This document shows, in pieces, positions 43,931 to 55,160 of a stretch of 64,000 nt of DNA. A model generated the notes under the pieces. That model worked only from the letters and a program-made list of their open reading frames with translations, was not told where the DNA came from and made no database searches. Each line of letters opens with the position of its first letter. Positions within the stretch are counted from its first letter, which is position 1. The stretch covers positions 311,214,740-311,278,739 of the forward strand of contig CM040120.1 of NCBI GenBank assembly GCA_022559845.1. The letters are read 5' to 3'. The position numbers and the translations under genes are program-made. This DNA is from Amorphophallus konjac. Lineage: Eukaryota; Streptophyta; Magnoliopsida; Alismatales; Araceae.

Positions 43931-44320
43931 CGATCTCATTCATAGACCGCCTGAGAATGACCACATTTCTTTGGAAAAGGTAGTCACTAAAGGAGTTGTC
44001 AAGTGGGTGGATACATGGTAAGGGGACCGATGGATAGATATTGGGAAGAGATTCCATCCCGATCTTGATAGATTAATGGCTATTGATTGTTACATGACCC
44101 CTAAAGATGAGAACTGGCTCACACATGTTATTAAGGTTAAAATCAATAATGTTCAAGGCCATCATATTCTTGGCCCACATGCACACATGTATCATGTTGT
44201 CTTCAAATGGCATGAATGTTTGAATTTAAACAAAGATTAGATAACATGGTGGATAATCATGAAATCAACTTGTTGGTTAATGGGCCTCATTGTGTCTGGT
44301 TGAAGATGTTAAATATAGCG

Positions 44321-44395
44321 CTTCTTGGGAGGCAACCCAAAATTTTCGTGATTTTGGTGTGCTAATAAATGACTTCTTGGGAGGCAGCCCAAGTT
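44321..44395 (+). repeat. Two short hairpins, CTTGGGAGGCAACCCAAA and CTTGGGAGGCAGCCCAAG
   Basis: The two palindromic words start 50 bases apart just after the ORF and before the conserved 3' block. Each can form a short hairpin (TTGGG/CCCAA). Confidence 0.75.
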
Positions 44396-44986
44396 TTTAT
44401 TGAATTTTTATTTTTATTTTGAAGGTGTGAATAAAAGATAAGTTAGGGGGAGAGAGAAGATTTTGCACCTATGTCTCGCCATTAACGGCCAAGTACTACT
44501 TTTTATTCAAGCACTGTTGCCCGTCGAAGTTCACTTCCGTCAGGTTGTATCATTCCTTCACAAATTTTATGTCTACATTTTTCACTACTCTATATTGTTC
44601 ATGCCATTGAGGATAATGTCACCTAAGTTGGGGGGTTACTTGAGCTCTAAATTTCTCAAAATGCTTACAACCTTTCATCACACCCCTAACAAGTGCTTCA
44701 TGTTCATACTTCATGATGAGAAACTTTTCTTAGAATGATAGGACTTAGAGTCTTACTCATGAAAGTTGCAAGTTAAATGGATGAATTAATTGGTTGTCTT
44801 TAGCCTTTTCCTCAGAATACACCTGAAAATTCTATTGAACTTACACACAATTGTACAATAACAAGATTGGTGGATGACAAACATTATGATGATGGGAATT
44901 TTACTTGACACTTAGGTGATGATAGATATTATGCCCATTCGTTGAAAGTAATCGTGAGGAAAAAGTTACCTGCAAAAAAAAAACAC

Positions 44987-45089
44987 ATGGAAAATGCCCC
45001 TGAACTTAGTAACCGGGCCTGCTTCTCCTAAGGCAAGAGTCGAGGTTCGCGTCAAACGGCGAAGGGATGTGCAGCACCATGTATTAAAA
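44987..45089 (+). other. Conserved ~100-bp block shared with element A (4809-4910)
   Basis: Contains TAGTAACCGGGCCTGCTTCT, CTAAGGCAAGAG and GAGGTTCGCGT, followed by AACGGCGAAGG. It lies about 390 bases before the polypurine tract. Confidence 0.7.
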
Positions 45090-45464
45090 AAAATGAATGA
45101 CAATGAATGAATAAGCAGGCAGAGTGAAGCTACCTATAATTTGAAAGCTAAATTCCAAATGTGGGCAGAATCGAAAATCATCTTTAAGTGAATGGTAGAA
45201 GACTCATTCATCTAGACTGTTTGGTAGTCACTAGTCAAGTTACATCACTTCTACACAAAGGGATATTTAATTTTGAGTGTATCCTGAGGAAATGTCTAAA
45301 CACATGGGCTAATGAAATTTGTTCCGAACACATACTACTTGAACTTGTAATACTCCAAAGTCAAAATCATCGTGCATAATGTTCTTGCCATGAATTGTGA
45401 CACATGAACGATTACTAGTCCTAATTCTATAATTGTTTACATTGCTAAGGGACTAGCAATGTTT

Positions 45465-45477
45465 AAGTTGGGGGGTG
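45465..45477 (+). other. Polypurine tract of the LARD
   Basis: AAGTTGGGGGGTG abuts the 3' LTR start TGATAAGTG, the usual arrangement in Athila/Tat-like elements. Confidence 0.85.
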
Positions 45478-47335
45478 TGATAAGTGTCCATTTTCTATAG
45501 TAATTCATTGCATGTACACCATTTTATGTGCATATAATTAGGCAATTATGCATATTTCATAGTTAACCTCAACTCCGCATTTAAATTAGAACTTTCACGT
45601 AAATTGATTAATTTGGTGATATTATTTAATAAATTGAAGTTGAGGGTCATAGACATTAATTCTCTATTGCATAACTATAAGCATTTGAGATTTATGTGCA
45701 CATTATGATAATTTTTATGGACTAGATTATAATTATGTGTGTGTAGGACACCGAAGGTAATTGTAAAAGAAGTCGAGGGCAAAACTGTCATCACCACTTT
45801 GACCAAGTCAAATAAAGAATTCAAAATATTTTAGTTGGAGGGAAAAGAAAGTTCAAAATTTTGAATTCAAAGTTTGAAAAAAAGGAATTCAAAGTTTAAG
45901 TTTGAAAATGAGGAAAGGAATATTCAAAGTTTGAAATAAAGGAGAGACATGATAAGCCTTTGGAAATGGGATGTCCAAAGTCCATAAAAGGGGCTGCCTA
46001 CCTCCTTTTTATTTTCCCCATACATCATCTTCTACCTAAATCCCAGCCATCCATTTTCTTTTGATATAATCTCCACCCTCCATTGACCCAACTTTTCCTA
46101 TAAATAGCCCATGACAAGGAGGAGAAGGGGAGTTCTTCCTTTGGCATTTTTCTCTCCCTCTTACATCTTCTTAGGTCGCCAATTTCTCCCACGTAATTTC
46201 ATTTTCTCCTCTTGTGTTCTTCATGAAAGTTCTTTATTTTTAAGTCCTCTACAACTTCTTATTATACCTAATCTTCCAATTCCTTCTGGTTTTCAATCTA
46301 TTTCGTGTTTTTCAATGTGCTATTCTATTCATCTACGAACCAGTGTTTCTATATGCTCTTCCCCTTATTTCTCATCCTTATAATCATTTTATCCTCTTAC
46401 TTTTTTCATAAAAGTTCTTTGTTATTAAATGATCTTCAACTTCTTCTTCTGAACTATCTATCAATTCTATATCGTTTTTATGTTATAACCTCTTTTTCAA
46501 GGTGTTGTCCTGTATTTTTACTATCATCCGAGGCACCACACTATGTTCTTCCTCCGTTTGGAAGCTCTTACACTTATCTTTTTTCTCTGAGTTCTTCATA
46601 AAAGTTCTTCCTCTCTTACAGATCTAGATTTTTTTCTTCTATCACTTCCTCTAATTCTTCTCCGTTTACGAGTTATATTTATTTTTCCACTATTTTATTC
46701 TCTCATCTTCTTCCTTCTTCATCTCCACATAAACCCTTCCACATTCCTCTCTATATTTCTCTCCAAAGTTTATCCTCCACAACTCTCCTTTCATGGCGGC
46801 GTGCACATCAAGACGGGCGACGTTCCAAGGCTCATGATGTGGACGACGACGGTTTCTTCATCCATCTCTTTCCACGACGATCTCTTTCAAGGCGGAGCGA
46901 TCCTCTCCAAGGCTCGGCGAGGAGGAGACGATGGCATTCATCATCCTCTCATGGCTCTAATTTCTTCACTTATCTCGTAATTTATATTGGTTGTAATATC
47001 AGTTTTCATAGATTGTAATTTTCATGTCTTTAGAAATAAAATTTATTTTGGCAAATTGTGTTCCCATTTCTCTCTCCCTTTCTCAAATTTCTCTTCTCAA
47101 TCCCTCTCATATTCTTTAGATAGATTTATTTCCATGCACTATTTTCTTTAAGCAAAGCAAAATCACAAGTATTTTTCAGACGACTTCAAGGTTTTTAACT
47201 CTAAAAATCTCTTCTTCCCTGAGGATTCAACCCGTACTTGCCATAGTACTACGTTCTCTTTTGATCATTTTATGCGAGTTCGGTTTTAAGATTGTTAGCA
47301 CGCGTGTAGTAATGACATACGCTTCCGTGTTATCA
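45478..47335 (+). repeat. 3' LTR of the LARD
   Basis: TGATAAGTGTCC start, GTTATCA end, TATAAATA at 46099-46106; pairs with 38832-40688 and is followed by the CATAC duplication. Confidence 0.92.
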
Positions 47336-47340
47336 CATAC

Positions 47341-47400
47341 CTTCATGCTTATTGTGATATTTCCTTAGTTCGGGGGCGGGGGTAGAACAAAACAACCCCA
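47341..47400 (+). mobile_element. End of the 5' LTR of element C
   Basis: Resumes with CTTCATGCTTATTGTG and the GGGGGCGGGGGTAGAAC block that also ends LTR A (21528). The exact LTR end is uncertain and I could not assign a primer-binding site. Confidence 0.5.
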
Positions 47401-47983
47401 ACTCTATTTTTCGGTGATCACGGTGGGACACCTAGTGCCCATCATGTTATTCATGCTCTCCTGCGAGTTTGGTGTGTATGTGGTCATGTTTAGGGAGTTT
47501 TGTCTCCATTTTTCCATAGTTTTGGCAAGTTTTCAGGTTCTGGGGTCATATGGCGGTCTCTAGGAGACCTCTACGTTTATAAAACGGCCTTCAGCAGACC
47601 TCCACCATTTGACGGTCGTCCAGGAGACCGCAACTTCGTAGAAACGGCCATATGGGGACCTCCATTTGATTTCTGGCAGGTCAACGCACAGGTTCAAGGG
47701 GGCGTCTTTCTTGGACGATTTAATTGACCTCCCGAGGTCGGATCGCTCTATTTTTGGGCCCATTTTGTAGCCCTTTGTATTATCTTTCATTCCATATATC
47801 GTATGTGTTATTAGGGTCATGTTTGCATAATTTAATTGTGTCTTCATTTTTGAGTTTTCTGCATAAAGTCTGCAGGCAGGCCCAGGGACAGACTCACAAG
47901 TACGTCTTTGAATGATGATTTGATTAGGTTCCCGAGGTCTGATTACTTGCTTCTTGCTCCCATCTTGTTCCCCTTGTATTATC
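47401..47983 (+). mobile_element. Leader of element C, first part, with inverted repeats and the first 198-bp repeat units
   Basis: A cluster of inverted words (GGTCTCTAGGAGACC, GGTCGTCCAGGAGACC) lies at 47550-47670, like those in the family's LTRs. Tandem units of about 198 bp start near 47705. TTATC at 47979-47983 is the left duplication of the copia insertion. Confidence 0.6.
47705..47983 (+). repeat. 198-bp tandem repeats in C's leader, units 1-2 (continued at 62306)
   Basis: CCCGAGGTCGGATCGC (47733) and CCCGAGGTCTGATTAC (47931) mark successive units. Each also has TTGTATTATCTT, a TGCATAAAGTCTGCAGG-like word and GACAGACTCACAAGTAC. A third unit continues after the copia element at 62306-62600. 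Confidence 0.85.
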
Positions 47984-49847
47984 TGTTACTTCCCTAATGT
48001 TTTGATGAGGTCAAACACCATAAGTCCATCATCATTAGTAATGCATTTCAATTCAACATATAGTCAAAGGTCAACATACAGTCAACTCTGTGCACATAGA
48101 TCTTGGTGTATGCATTTGCACAAAGTCTGTCTGTGTGTATGAGATTTCATCAAATACCTTGTGTGCATGTCATTTCTATGTGTATGACATTTCGTCAAGC
48201 ACTTGGTCGGTGCATTCATAAGGTCGATGTTAGCACAGAGTGTCTAGCATATAGGGTCAGTGCTAGTGTCATATGCATTGCATTCAGGTCGATGCTAGTT
48301 TACTTTTAAAGCAACTAAGGTCGATGCTAGTCTAGGCCAAATGCATAAGAGGGTCTGTGCACATCACTGTAGCATGCATATAGGTCGATGCTAGTTTAGG
48401 CTAGATGCATAAGAGGGTCTGTGCACATCACTGTAGCATGCATGTAAGGTCGGTGCTACTACAGCATGTCTGGCTTGAGAGGTCGATGCTAGTTGAGTAG
48501 CATACTAATCAGGTCAGTGTTAGTATGGAGGTGCATTCATATAAGGTCTGTGCTAGTCTGTCGTGCTTCGTCACTAGGTCAGTGCTAGTTCTGCTAAGGT
48601 CAATGCTAGCACGATGAGGTCGATGCTAGTATAGCATGTATTGCATATAAGGTCAGTGCAAGTCTCTGTAGTACTGTGCATACGGTGATATGACACCACC
48701 TTGGTGATGGCAGCCACAAGACCGAATGCCCTTGGACCTACAATCGCAAGCAAGCAACTTGAGCAGCAGACTCACTCTAGCGGGCCGACTCGCGTAGCAC
48801 TCACGGTTGCTTGTAGGCAAACCAACGATGATGGGAAGGGTCCGTGGTGGGACCTTGCTATTCCGGGGGTGTGGCAAGCTTAGGATGGACCCCAAAGGGC
48901 CTGGGATGCCCAATTCAATGGGCGGCCAGCACGCCGAGGGCGTAGGTAGTAGGGTCTCTCTCACAACACTCCACTCCACTCAAAGAAAGGTGTTGAAGCT
49001 GCTGAAGATTACTCCCTTTGCATACTCAGAGAGAGCGAGCTTCCCCCAAAGAAAAAGAATGAGAGAGCCTCCCCTAGAATCAAGAAACTTCGTGAGGATC
49101 ACTCTTTAGAAAGATAGATCAGAGAGCTGTCAGCTGTTTCATATGAAATTGCTTCATTGAAGCTACATTTTCCTTTATATTTCCAATTTTTGTTCTTCTT
49201 TTCTTTCCAGTTTCCGAATTTGATTTTTGTTTCCCTCTAAGTGTTCTTGGAGGAAGGGAGACATCGTCTCCGGTTGCGAGTGACTTGGGGTTACTCGTAG
49301 GTTTCCTATGGTTCTGAGGAAGGGAGAAAGGGTTCTCCGATTTTTGGACTTGTGGTTTGCAAGACCAGGTCGCAGGTTCTGTGGATATAGGATCTGAGTG
49401 GAGGGATTTGTCTCCCTCAGGGCAAGCTATGTGACAGTATTATGTCGCAGACTGAGTTTGCTTCTCCTCTTGCATTTGAAGAGTGAAATCTTCATTCGGT
49501 GTGAACGAGGGGTCGACGTAGATTGCGGTTTGCAATCGAATTACCTGAAAATCCCCCTGTCTATCAGTGTGATTGTGCTGTGTTCTATGTGCGGTCTCTG
49601 ATCTTCGGTTGGTTGAGGTTGCTATTAATATTGCTTTGCTAGACCTATCTTCTATTCGATCTTTTGTCTGTGCATCACTGATTGCCTTCGGGGTCCTTCA
49701 TTTCATTGCTTGAATTCATCTTCTGACGTCTGTTAAGCACTCTGTCTCGCTACTCTGGGATCATCTTCCGTGTTCTCGATTTATTTTTTAAAAATTGGGG
49801 TGATCTATTCATCTCCCCTTCTAGATCACTCTCTAGTATTTCTATCA
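47984..49847 (+). repeat. 5' LTR of the autonomous-type copia element, with an internal deletion
   Basis: It starts TGTTACTTCCCTAATG and ends TTCTATCA. Bases 47984-48687 match 57415-58115, 48688-48967 match the first 280 bp of the inverted-repeat element (58116-58395), and 48978-49847 match 61431-62300 with exactly equal length (870 bp). Ten extra bases (ACTCCACTCC) sit at the junction. The TATA box of the 3' LTR is missing here. Confidence 0.9.
48195..48665 (+). repeat. LTR array of AGGTCGATGCTAG / AAGGTCTGTGCTAG words
   Basis: About fifteen copies of (A)AGGTC(G/A/T)(A/G)TGC(T/A)(A) at irregular spacing, mixed with GCATGCATAT words. The same array is at 57640-58085 in the 3' LTR and continues at 60905-61150. 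Confidence 0.85.
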
Positions 49848-49849
49848 AT

Positions 49850-49861
49850 TGGTATCGGAGT
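49850..49861 (+). other. Primer-binding site (initiator tRNA-Met type) of the copia element
   Basis: TGGTATCGGAGT lies two bases after the LTR and matches TGGTATCAGAGC at 10 of 12 positions. Confidence 0.85.
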
Positions 49862-49924
49862 AGGTTACCCAACATGTGGTCTAACGACTAAGGTAATTCT
49901 GGATCTAGCACGCCTCAGAGTTTC

Positions 49925-52014
49925 ATGCCTGAGGGATAGTCTATTAGCCGCCCTACTTTTTTTGATAATAATAATTACTTTTACTAAAAAAATAGGATGG
50001 AATTGTTCCTGAGAGCGCAGAGCCACGAACTCTGGAGAGTGATCACCACATGACCATACGAGCTCCCACCAAATGAAGATGCGTGGACAAAGGATCACAT
50101 CAGGCTTTCAACAGCTAACTGGTCGGCTCTAAACATAATTCAATGCGCAGTCTATCCAGAGGAGTATGCTAGGATATCAGCCTGCAAGACAGCAAAGAAG
50201 ATGTGGGATGAACTAGAGCTCATGTATGAAGGTACATCCTAGGTCAAGGCTACAAAGGTAAATATGCTAACCTCTAAATATGAACTATTTAAGATGAATT
50301 CTGAGACTATTTTTGAGATGTACGCTAGGCTGACACTGATTACGAACAACCTCAAGGGATTAGTAAAACAGATCCCAGAAGCGGATCTTGTAAAAAAGAT
50401 TCTTAGGTCATTGACCCCACTGTGGGATACTAAGACCACAGTTATATAGGAGTCCAGGGATTTGTCTAAAATGACTGTCACTGAATTAATCGGATCCCTG
50501 ATGACTTATGAAATCAACTTAAAAGGGAATGTTGAAGAAACAAGTAAGAAGGGCAAGAACATTGCTCTCAAGGTGTCTCGAAATGGAAGTGGAAGTAGTA
50601 GTAGCAGCAATAGTGAGGAGTTTGAAAATTTCTCAGATCTTGACCAAGAGCAGCAAGCCATGCTGACTCATAAATTCCAACAATTCTTAAGATCAAAGGG
50701 TAAGCCATTTAGGAAAAGAAGGACACAATCAACTGGTAAGAATTTTAACTCTAAAACTGGCAAATACAAGACCAATGACAAGCTTACTTGTTTTCACTGT
50801 CACAGACTTGGTCATATTAAGAGTGACTGCCCATATCTTCTAAAGAAGAATACCAAGGTGCAAAAGAAAAAGCCCAAAGCTATGATCTGCACGTGGAGCG
50901 ATGAGGAGGGAGATGTTGAAGAAAACTCCTCCGAAGATGAAGAAGAAAGACTGTGTCTGATGGTCAACACAGATACGGAGGTGAGCAATCCTTTTGAAAC
51001 ATACACTTTAGATGACTGGGAGGATGCTTACGGATAATTGTTAGATAAATTTAATTGTCAAACCAGAGAGTACAAAACTCTCAAGAAAAAATTGAATAGC
51101 ATCTTTGAGGAACAAAACTATCTGAGAAAAGAAAATGATGAACTGAAAAAACAATGTGAAGAGCTAGGGTCACTAAGATCTGAAAATAACAATCTCCAAG
51201 TTGAATGTGAAAAGGCCAATAGGAATCTAGATGAATTTAAAGTAAAACTTCAAGAAATCCAGAAGGAAAATGCACTTGTCTATGAAAAATATGAAGCCAT
51301 AAAAACTACCAACTCTAAGATACAAAAACACAGTGAAAAGCTTCACAAAGACATTGAGGATAAACAAAACACCTTGGAGAAATTTATGCAAGGCAAATCC
51401 AACCTTGACACTTTGCTAGGTGTTAGAGTGAATTTCAATAAGGACGGATTGGGATACAATCCCACAGATAAAAGGCCTTTTGAGTTTAAAACCACAACCT
51501 TTTGTCATGAACAGGGAAAGGAGAAGCTGGACACCCCATCTAGCTCAAACATCAAATCCAAAAAATCTGTTGGAACAAATTTCACTCCACCAAAAATCAT
51601 CAACAAAAATCTTCATGCTAAGCCTACAATGAATCAGAGTAGCAAGACTACTCCTTCAAGAAATCCCGGCATCTATAGAGCTAACCTTGCTCATTTCAGT
51701 AAAATGCGTCAAGGTAACAATTCAAATGCTTCGACACAATGGAATCAACACAGACCAACCATTTAGAAATGGAAATGGAATAATTACACACAAAATTGGG
51801 CACACCCTAAGTTTTCACAGAGGTACCCCCATCAGAAAAGGTTCTGGAAAAATTCACAGAGAAAAACTTACAACTGGAACAACTCACACTACAGAAGTCA
51901 TCAAAATCCAAAGACCAAAACAAATAAAACTTTTCATGATGATAACAAAAATTCAGTTCACAAGAAAGGAACCAGACAGATCTGGATTCCTAAGACAATT
52001 TTTGAAGGAATAAG
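49925..52014 (+). pseudogene. Gag of the copia element
   Basis: One frame runs from about 49925 (residues resembling PPYFFDNNNYFY) through the ATG at 49997 to 52013. The UBN2-type Gag core follows: MELFLRAQSHELW, then ISACKTAKKMWDELELMYEG, YELFKMNSETIFEMYARL and LGHIKSDCPY. The single zinc knuckle is CFHCHRLGHIKSDC at about 50792-50833. An acidic patch (EENSSEDEEE) and a long coiled coil (51.04-51.4 kb) follow, then a basic, Asn/Ser-rich tail ending RQIWIPK. Internal stops near 50050, 50238, 50447, 51035 and 51764 are mostly TAG or TGA. Gag packages the element RNA. Upstream 49862-49924 is leader. Confidence 0.87.
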
Positions 52015-52480
52015 CAACTTGTTTAGACCCAACCTTTCTTGGGTTTGAAAGTTTTCTTTTTGTCTGAATTGATTGAAGATAGGTCTGGCAGCCGAGCATA
52101 ACAGATGGTACCTAGATAGCGGCAATTCCAGGCATATGACTGGTGACCAGACAAAATTCAGTGAACTAGAAATGAAGATGGGAGGTATGGTCAGATTTGG
52201 AGGTAAGAATAAAGGTAAGATCATAGGAATAGGGACAATTGGTAATTTCAGTTCCAATGTTATTGAGAACGTTTTGTTTGTAGAAGGACTCCGACATAAT
52301 TTGCTTAGCATCAGTCAGCTTTGTGACAAAGGTAACAGAGTAGTTTTTGATAATCAAGCATGCAAGATTTTTGAAGCTAATTCTGATAATATCATGTTCA
52401 TAGGACATAGAGTGAATAATGTCTAAATTGTAGACCTTAATAAGAATTCTGAATCAAATCTATGTCTTTCTGCTGATTTA
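52015..52480 (+). pseudogene. Protease region of the copia pol
   Basis: The frame shows the copia aspartic protease motif RWYLDSGNSRHMTGD with the catalytic Asp-Ser-Gly at about 52110, then GGKNKGKIIGIGTIG and ENVLFVEGLRHNLLSISQLCD, the usual block before the gag-pre-integrase domain. A TAA lies at 52424. It is in the same frame as Gag. Role: polyprotein cleavage. Confidence 0.9.
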
Positions 52481-53330
52481 GACAATAATGCTTTTAACTG
52501 GCATATGCGTTTAGGTCATGATAGTTACAGTACGTTAAATAAATTGGTGAAACTAGATCTAGTCAAAGGTTTGCCAAAAATAAAATTCAATTCAGATTTA
52601 AAAATTTGTGATGCATGTGTTCCGGGCAAACAAACTCGGATGTCATTTAAGCTAAGATCTGAGCCTCTATCCTCTACGCCAATGGAATTATTGCATATGG
52701 ATCTTTTTGGTCCCACTAGAACTCTTAGTTTGAATGGCAAAAGGTTTGGGTTCGTTATTGTTGATGATCATTCTGGATTTTCATGGATATTCTTCTTAGC
52801 CAATAAAAATGATGCATTACAAAAGTTCAAATTATTTTTCAATAAGGTCAAACAAGAAGGAAAACATAAAATCTGTTCTATATAGTCTGACCATGGAGGT
52901 GAATTCGAAAACTCCTTATTTTCTGACTTTTGTGGAAATGAAGGACTAACACATAAATTCTCTTCCTCTAGGACTCCTGAGAAAAATGGAATTATGGAAA
53001 GGAGGAATCGAACGATTGTGGAGATGGCCCGGACCATGCTGATCGAAAGTCAATTACCAAGAATGTTCTGGGCAGAAGCGGCCAACACAGCAACTTATAT
53101 AATCAACAAGGCCATGGTAAAACCGGTTCACAAGAAAATCCCTTATGAACTATTGAAAGGTAAGAAACCAAACTTGGCCAATTTTTTGGTGCTAAATGCT
53201 TCATACACAATAATGATAAGAAGAATCTAGATAAGTTTGAAGCAAAAAGTAGCCCGGGAATTTTCTTAGGATATTCTGAAGTATCCAGAGCATATAGGGT
53301 TTTCAACATTACTGATCAAACAGTGGAAGA
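52481..53330 (+). pseudogene. Integrase region of the copia pol
   Basis: The pre-integrase zinc module reads WHMRLGHDS with CDAC some 40 residues on. The core has Asp in LLHMDLFGPT (about 52700), Asp in SDHGGEFEN (52889), and Glu in NGIMERRNRTIVEMART (52999), so the DDE triad is intact. WAEAANTATYIINK follows. A TAG at 52882 (Gln position) and a frameshift in the T-run near 53181 break it; after the shift the frame continues FGAKCFIHNND and SPGIFLGYSE. Role: insertion of the DNA copy, here giving the 5-bp TTATC duplication. Confidence 0.92.
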
Positions 53331-54760
53331 ATCTCCACATGTTGTTTTTGATGAAACCAACAATGTTACTAATCTTGAAGATGATTATAAGGATATCAAA
53401 AATAATGGAGAATTTCTAGATGATAAACAAGAAGAGGAGATTCAGCCAAGTGCAGCACCAAATGCTCCAAATCAAGTATGGTCAGCTGAAGTAGGTGAGT
53501 CTTCAACTAATGTCAGATTTCTGAAAGACCACCCTATTCAAAACATCATAGGAAATTTAAATGATCCCCCTAGGACAAGGTCCTATCTTAGAGATGTAAA
53601 TAACCAAGACCTAGTTGCTCTGTTGTCTCAAATTGGACCCAAATCTGTAGAGGAAGCCTTAACTGAGGAATCTTGGGTTAATGCTATGAATTAGGAATTA
53701 GAACAATTTGAAAGAAACAATGTATGGAAACTAGTTCCTAGACCTGTCAATGCAACTATCATTGGGACAAAATGGGTTTTTAAGAATAAAATGAATGAAG
53801 AAGGAATAATTTCTACGAATAAAGCTAGATTAGTAGCTAAAGGCTACTGCCAGGAGTTTGGAATTGACTTTGAAGAGTCATATGCTCCTGTTGCTAGATT
53901 AGAAGCTATAAGAATCCTGCTAGTTTTTGCTTGCTCCAAAAAGAAGAAACTTCAACAAATGGATGTTAAGAGTGCCTTCTTGAATCGATTCATCAAGGAG
54001 GAGGTCTTTGTAGAGCAAGCCCCTGGATTTCAATTATCTGCACATCCTAACCATTTTTCAGGTTGAACAAAGCCCTATACGATTTGAAACAGGCCCCTCG
54101 AGCATGGTGTGAAAGGCTGATAGATTTCCTGCTCAGCAAGGGCTACAAACGAGGTAAGGTGGATCAGACCTTATTTATGAAGGTTTTGAATAAAAATCAC
54201 ATCATATTTCAGGTATATGTAGATGACATTATTTTTGGTTCCACATGCACTGAACTATGTAATGAATTTGCAGAATTGATGTCCAATGAATTTGAAATGA
54301 GTTTGGTAGGTGAATTGAAATATTTCCTTGGTCTGCAGGTTCAGCAGTTGGAAGATGGATGTTTTATCAACCAGACCAAGTATACCTTGCAAATCCTAAA
54401 GAGGTTTGGCATGGATAATCTGAAGCACATCTCAACACCAATGAGTACCAATTCAGCCATAGATGCAAATGAAATAGGTAATGAAATTGATGCAAAGATA
54501 TACCGAGGTATGATCAGATCTCTACTCGATTTAACTATCTCGAGACCTGATATTCAATTCAGTGTAGGCATGTGTGCTAGATACCAATCTAGGCCTTTTG
54601 AACTACATTTAGATGCTGTAAAAAGAATCTTTAGATACATTTCTGGTACTCATAATTTAGGACTGTGGTACCCTGCATCTCACACCTTAGATCTCATATC
54701 ATACCCTGATGCTGACTATGCTGGCTGCAAACTTGATAAGAAAAGCACAAGTGGGCACTG
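53331..54760 (+). pseudogene. Reverse transcriptase region of the copia pol
   Basis: Copia-order motifs are clear: [26 protein letters not shown] block (53730), [43 protein letters not shown], then LYDLKQAPRAW, and the catalytic YVDDIIFGST at about 54210-54240. A TAG at 53692 and a one-base loss near 54055 (before [16 protein letters not shown] block) break the frame. Role: DNA synthesis on the element RNA. Confidence 0.93.
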
Positions 54761-55160
54761 CTAATTCTTGGGTGGGTGTCTGGTTTCTTGGGCTTCCAAG
54801 AAGCAACACTCTTTGGCCCTCTCCACTGCAGAAGCTGAATACATAGCTGCAGGGGGCTGTGGTACATAGGTAATCTGGATCAAACACCAGCTTCAGGACT
54901 ACCAAGTAGACCTGGGCTGGACCCCCATATATTGTGATAATACTAGTGCCATTAATCTTGCCAAGAATCCTGTCTTGCATTCACGAACCAAACACATTGA
55001 AATCAGACATCATTTCATCAGAGATGAGGTTTCTAAAGGAACTTTTGAATTGATCCATGTAGGCACTGATCATCAGATAGTTGACATTTTCACTAAGCCA
55101 CTGGACAATGAAAAATTCACCACTTTAAGATGAGAATTGGGCATCTTTAAATCCTTCTGA
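54690..55160 (+). pseudogene. RNase H region and end of the copia pol
   Basis: Motifs DADYAGCKLDKKSTSGHC (first Asp), STAEAEYIAA (Glu), IYCDNTSAINL (Asp) and KHIEIRHHFIRD follow reverse transcriptase. Stops at 54764 (TAA), 54868 (TAG) and 55131 (TGA) fit Gln, Gln and Arg codons. The natural end is TGA at 55158-55160. No envelope-like ORF is seen after it. Confidence 0.9.

Larger units (their letters stand above)
41736..44240 (+). pseudogene. Long ORF of unknown function in the LARD, with ~31-residue acidic repeats
   Basis: The frame opens at ATG 41736 with a Gln/Ser/Pro-rich part (residues 1-150). If the 172-bp MITE and its 3-bp duplication are left out, the same frame continues to 43383, then a small frameshift near 43370 leads on to a stop at 44238-44240, about 776 codons in all. 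In-frame stops lie at 42174, near 42345, at 43815 and at 44019. From about 42985 to 43930 there are seven or more degenerate units of the form LExFTFDLSTPLLExxIDxLxxIDExDEG, very rich in Asp and Glu. The C-terminal part (44020-44240) is non-repetitive, with GKRFHPDLDRL and HVVFKWHECLN. I recognise no known domain; it has no protease, polymerase or zinc knuckle. Confidence 0.7.
38832..47335 (+). mobile_element. Complete non-autonomous gypsy-like element (LARD type), 8.5 kb
   Basis: Two LTRs of 1,857 and 1,858 bp (TGATAAGTG...GTTATCA) are flanked by perfect CATAC duplications (38827-38831, 47336-47340). The interior is 4.79 kb with a tRNA-Asp-type primer site, a long decayed ORF of unknown function, two CTTGGGAGGC hairpins, a conserved 3' block and a polypurine tract. 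No pol domain is present in any frame. The primer type and polypurine tract are those of Athila/Tat-like gypsy elements. It is inserted in the 5' LTR of element C. Confidence 0.9.
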
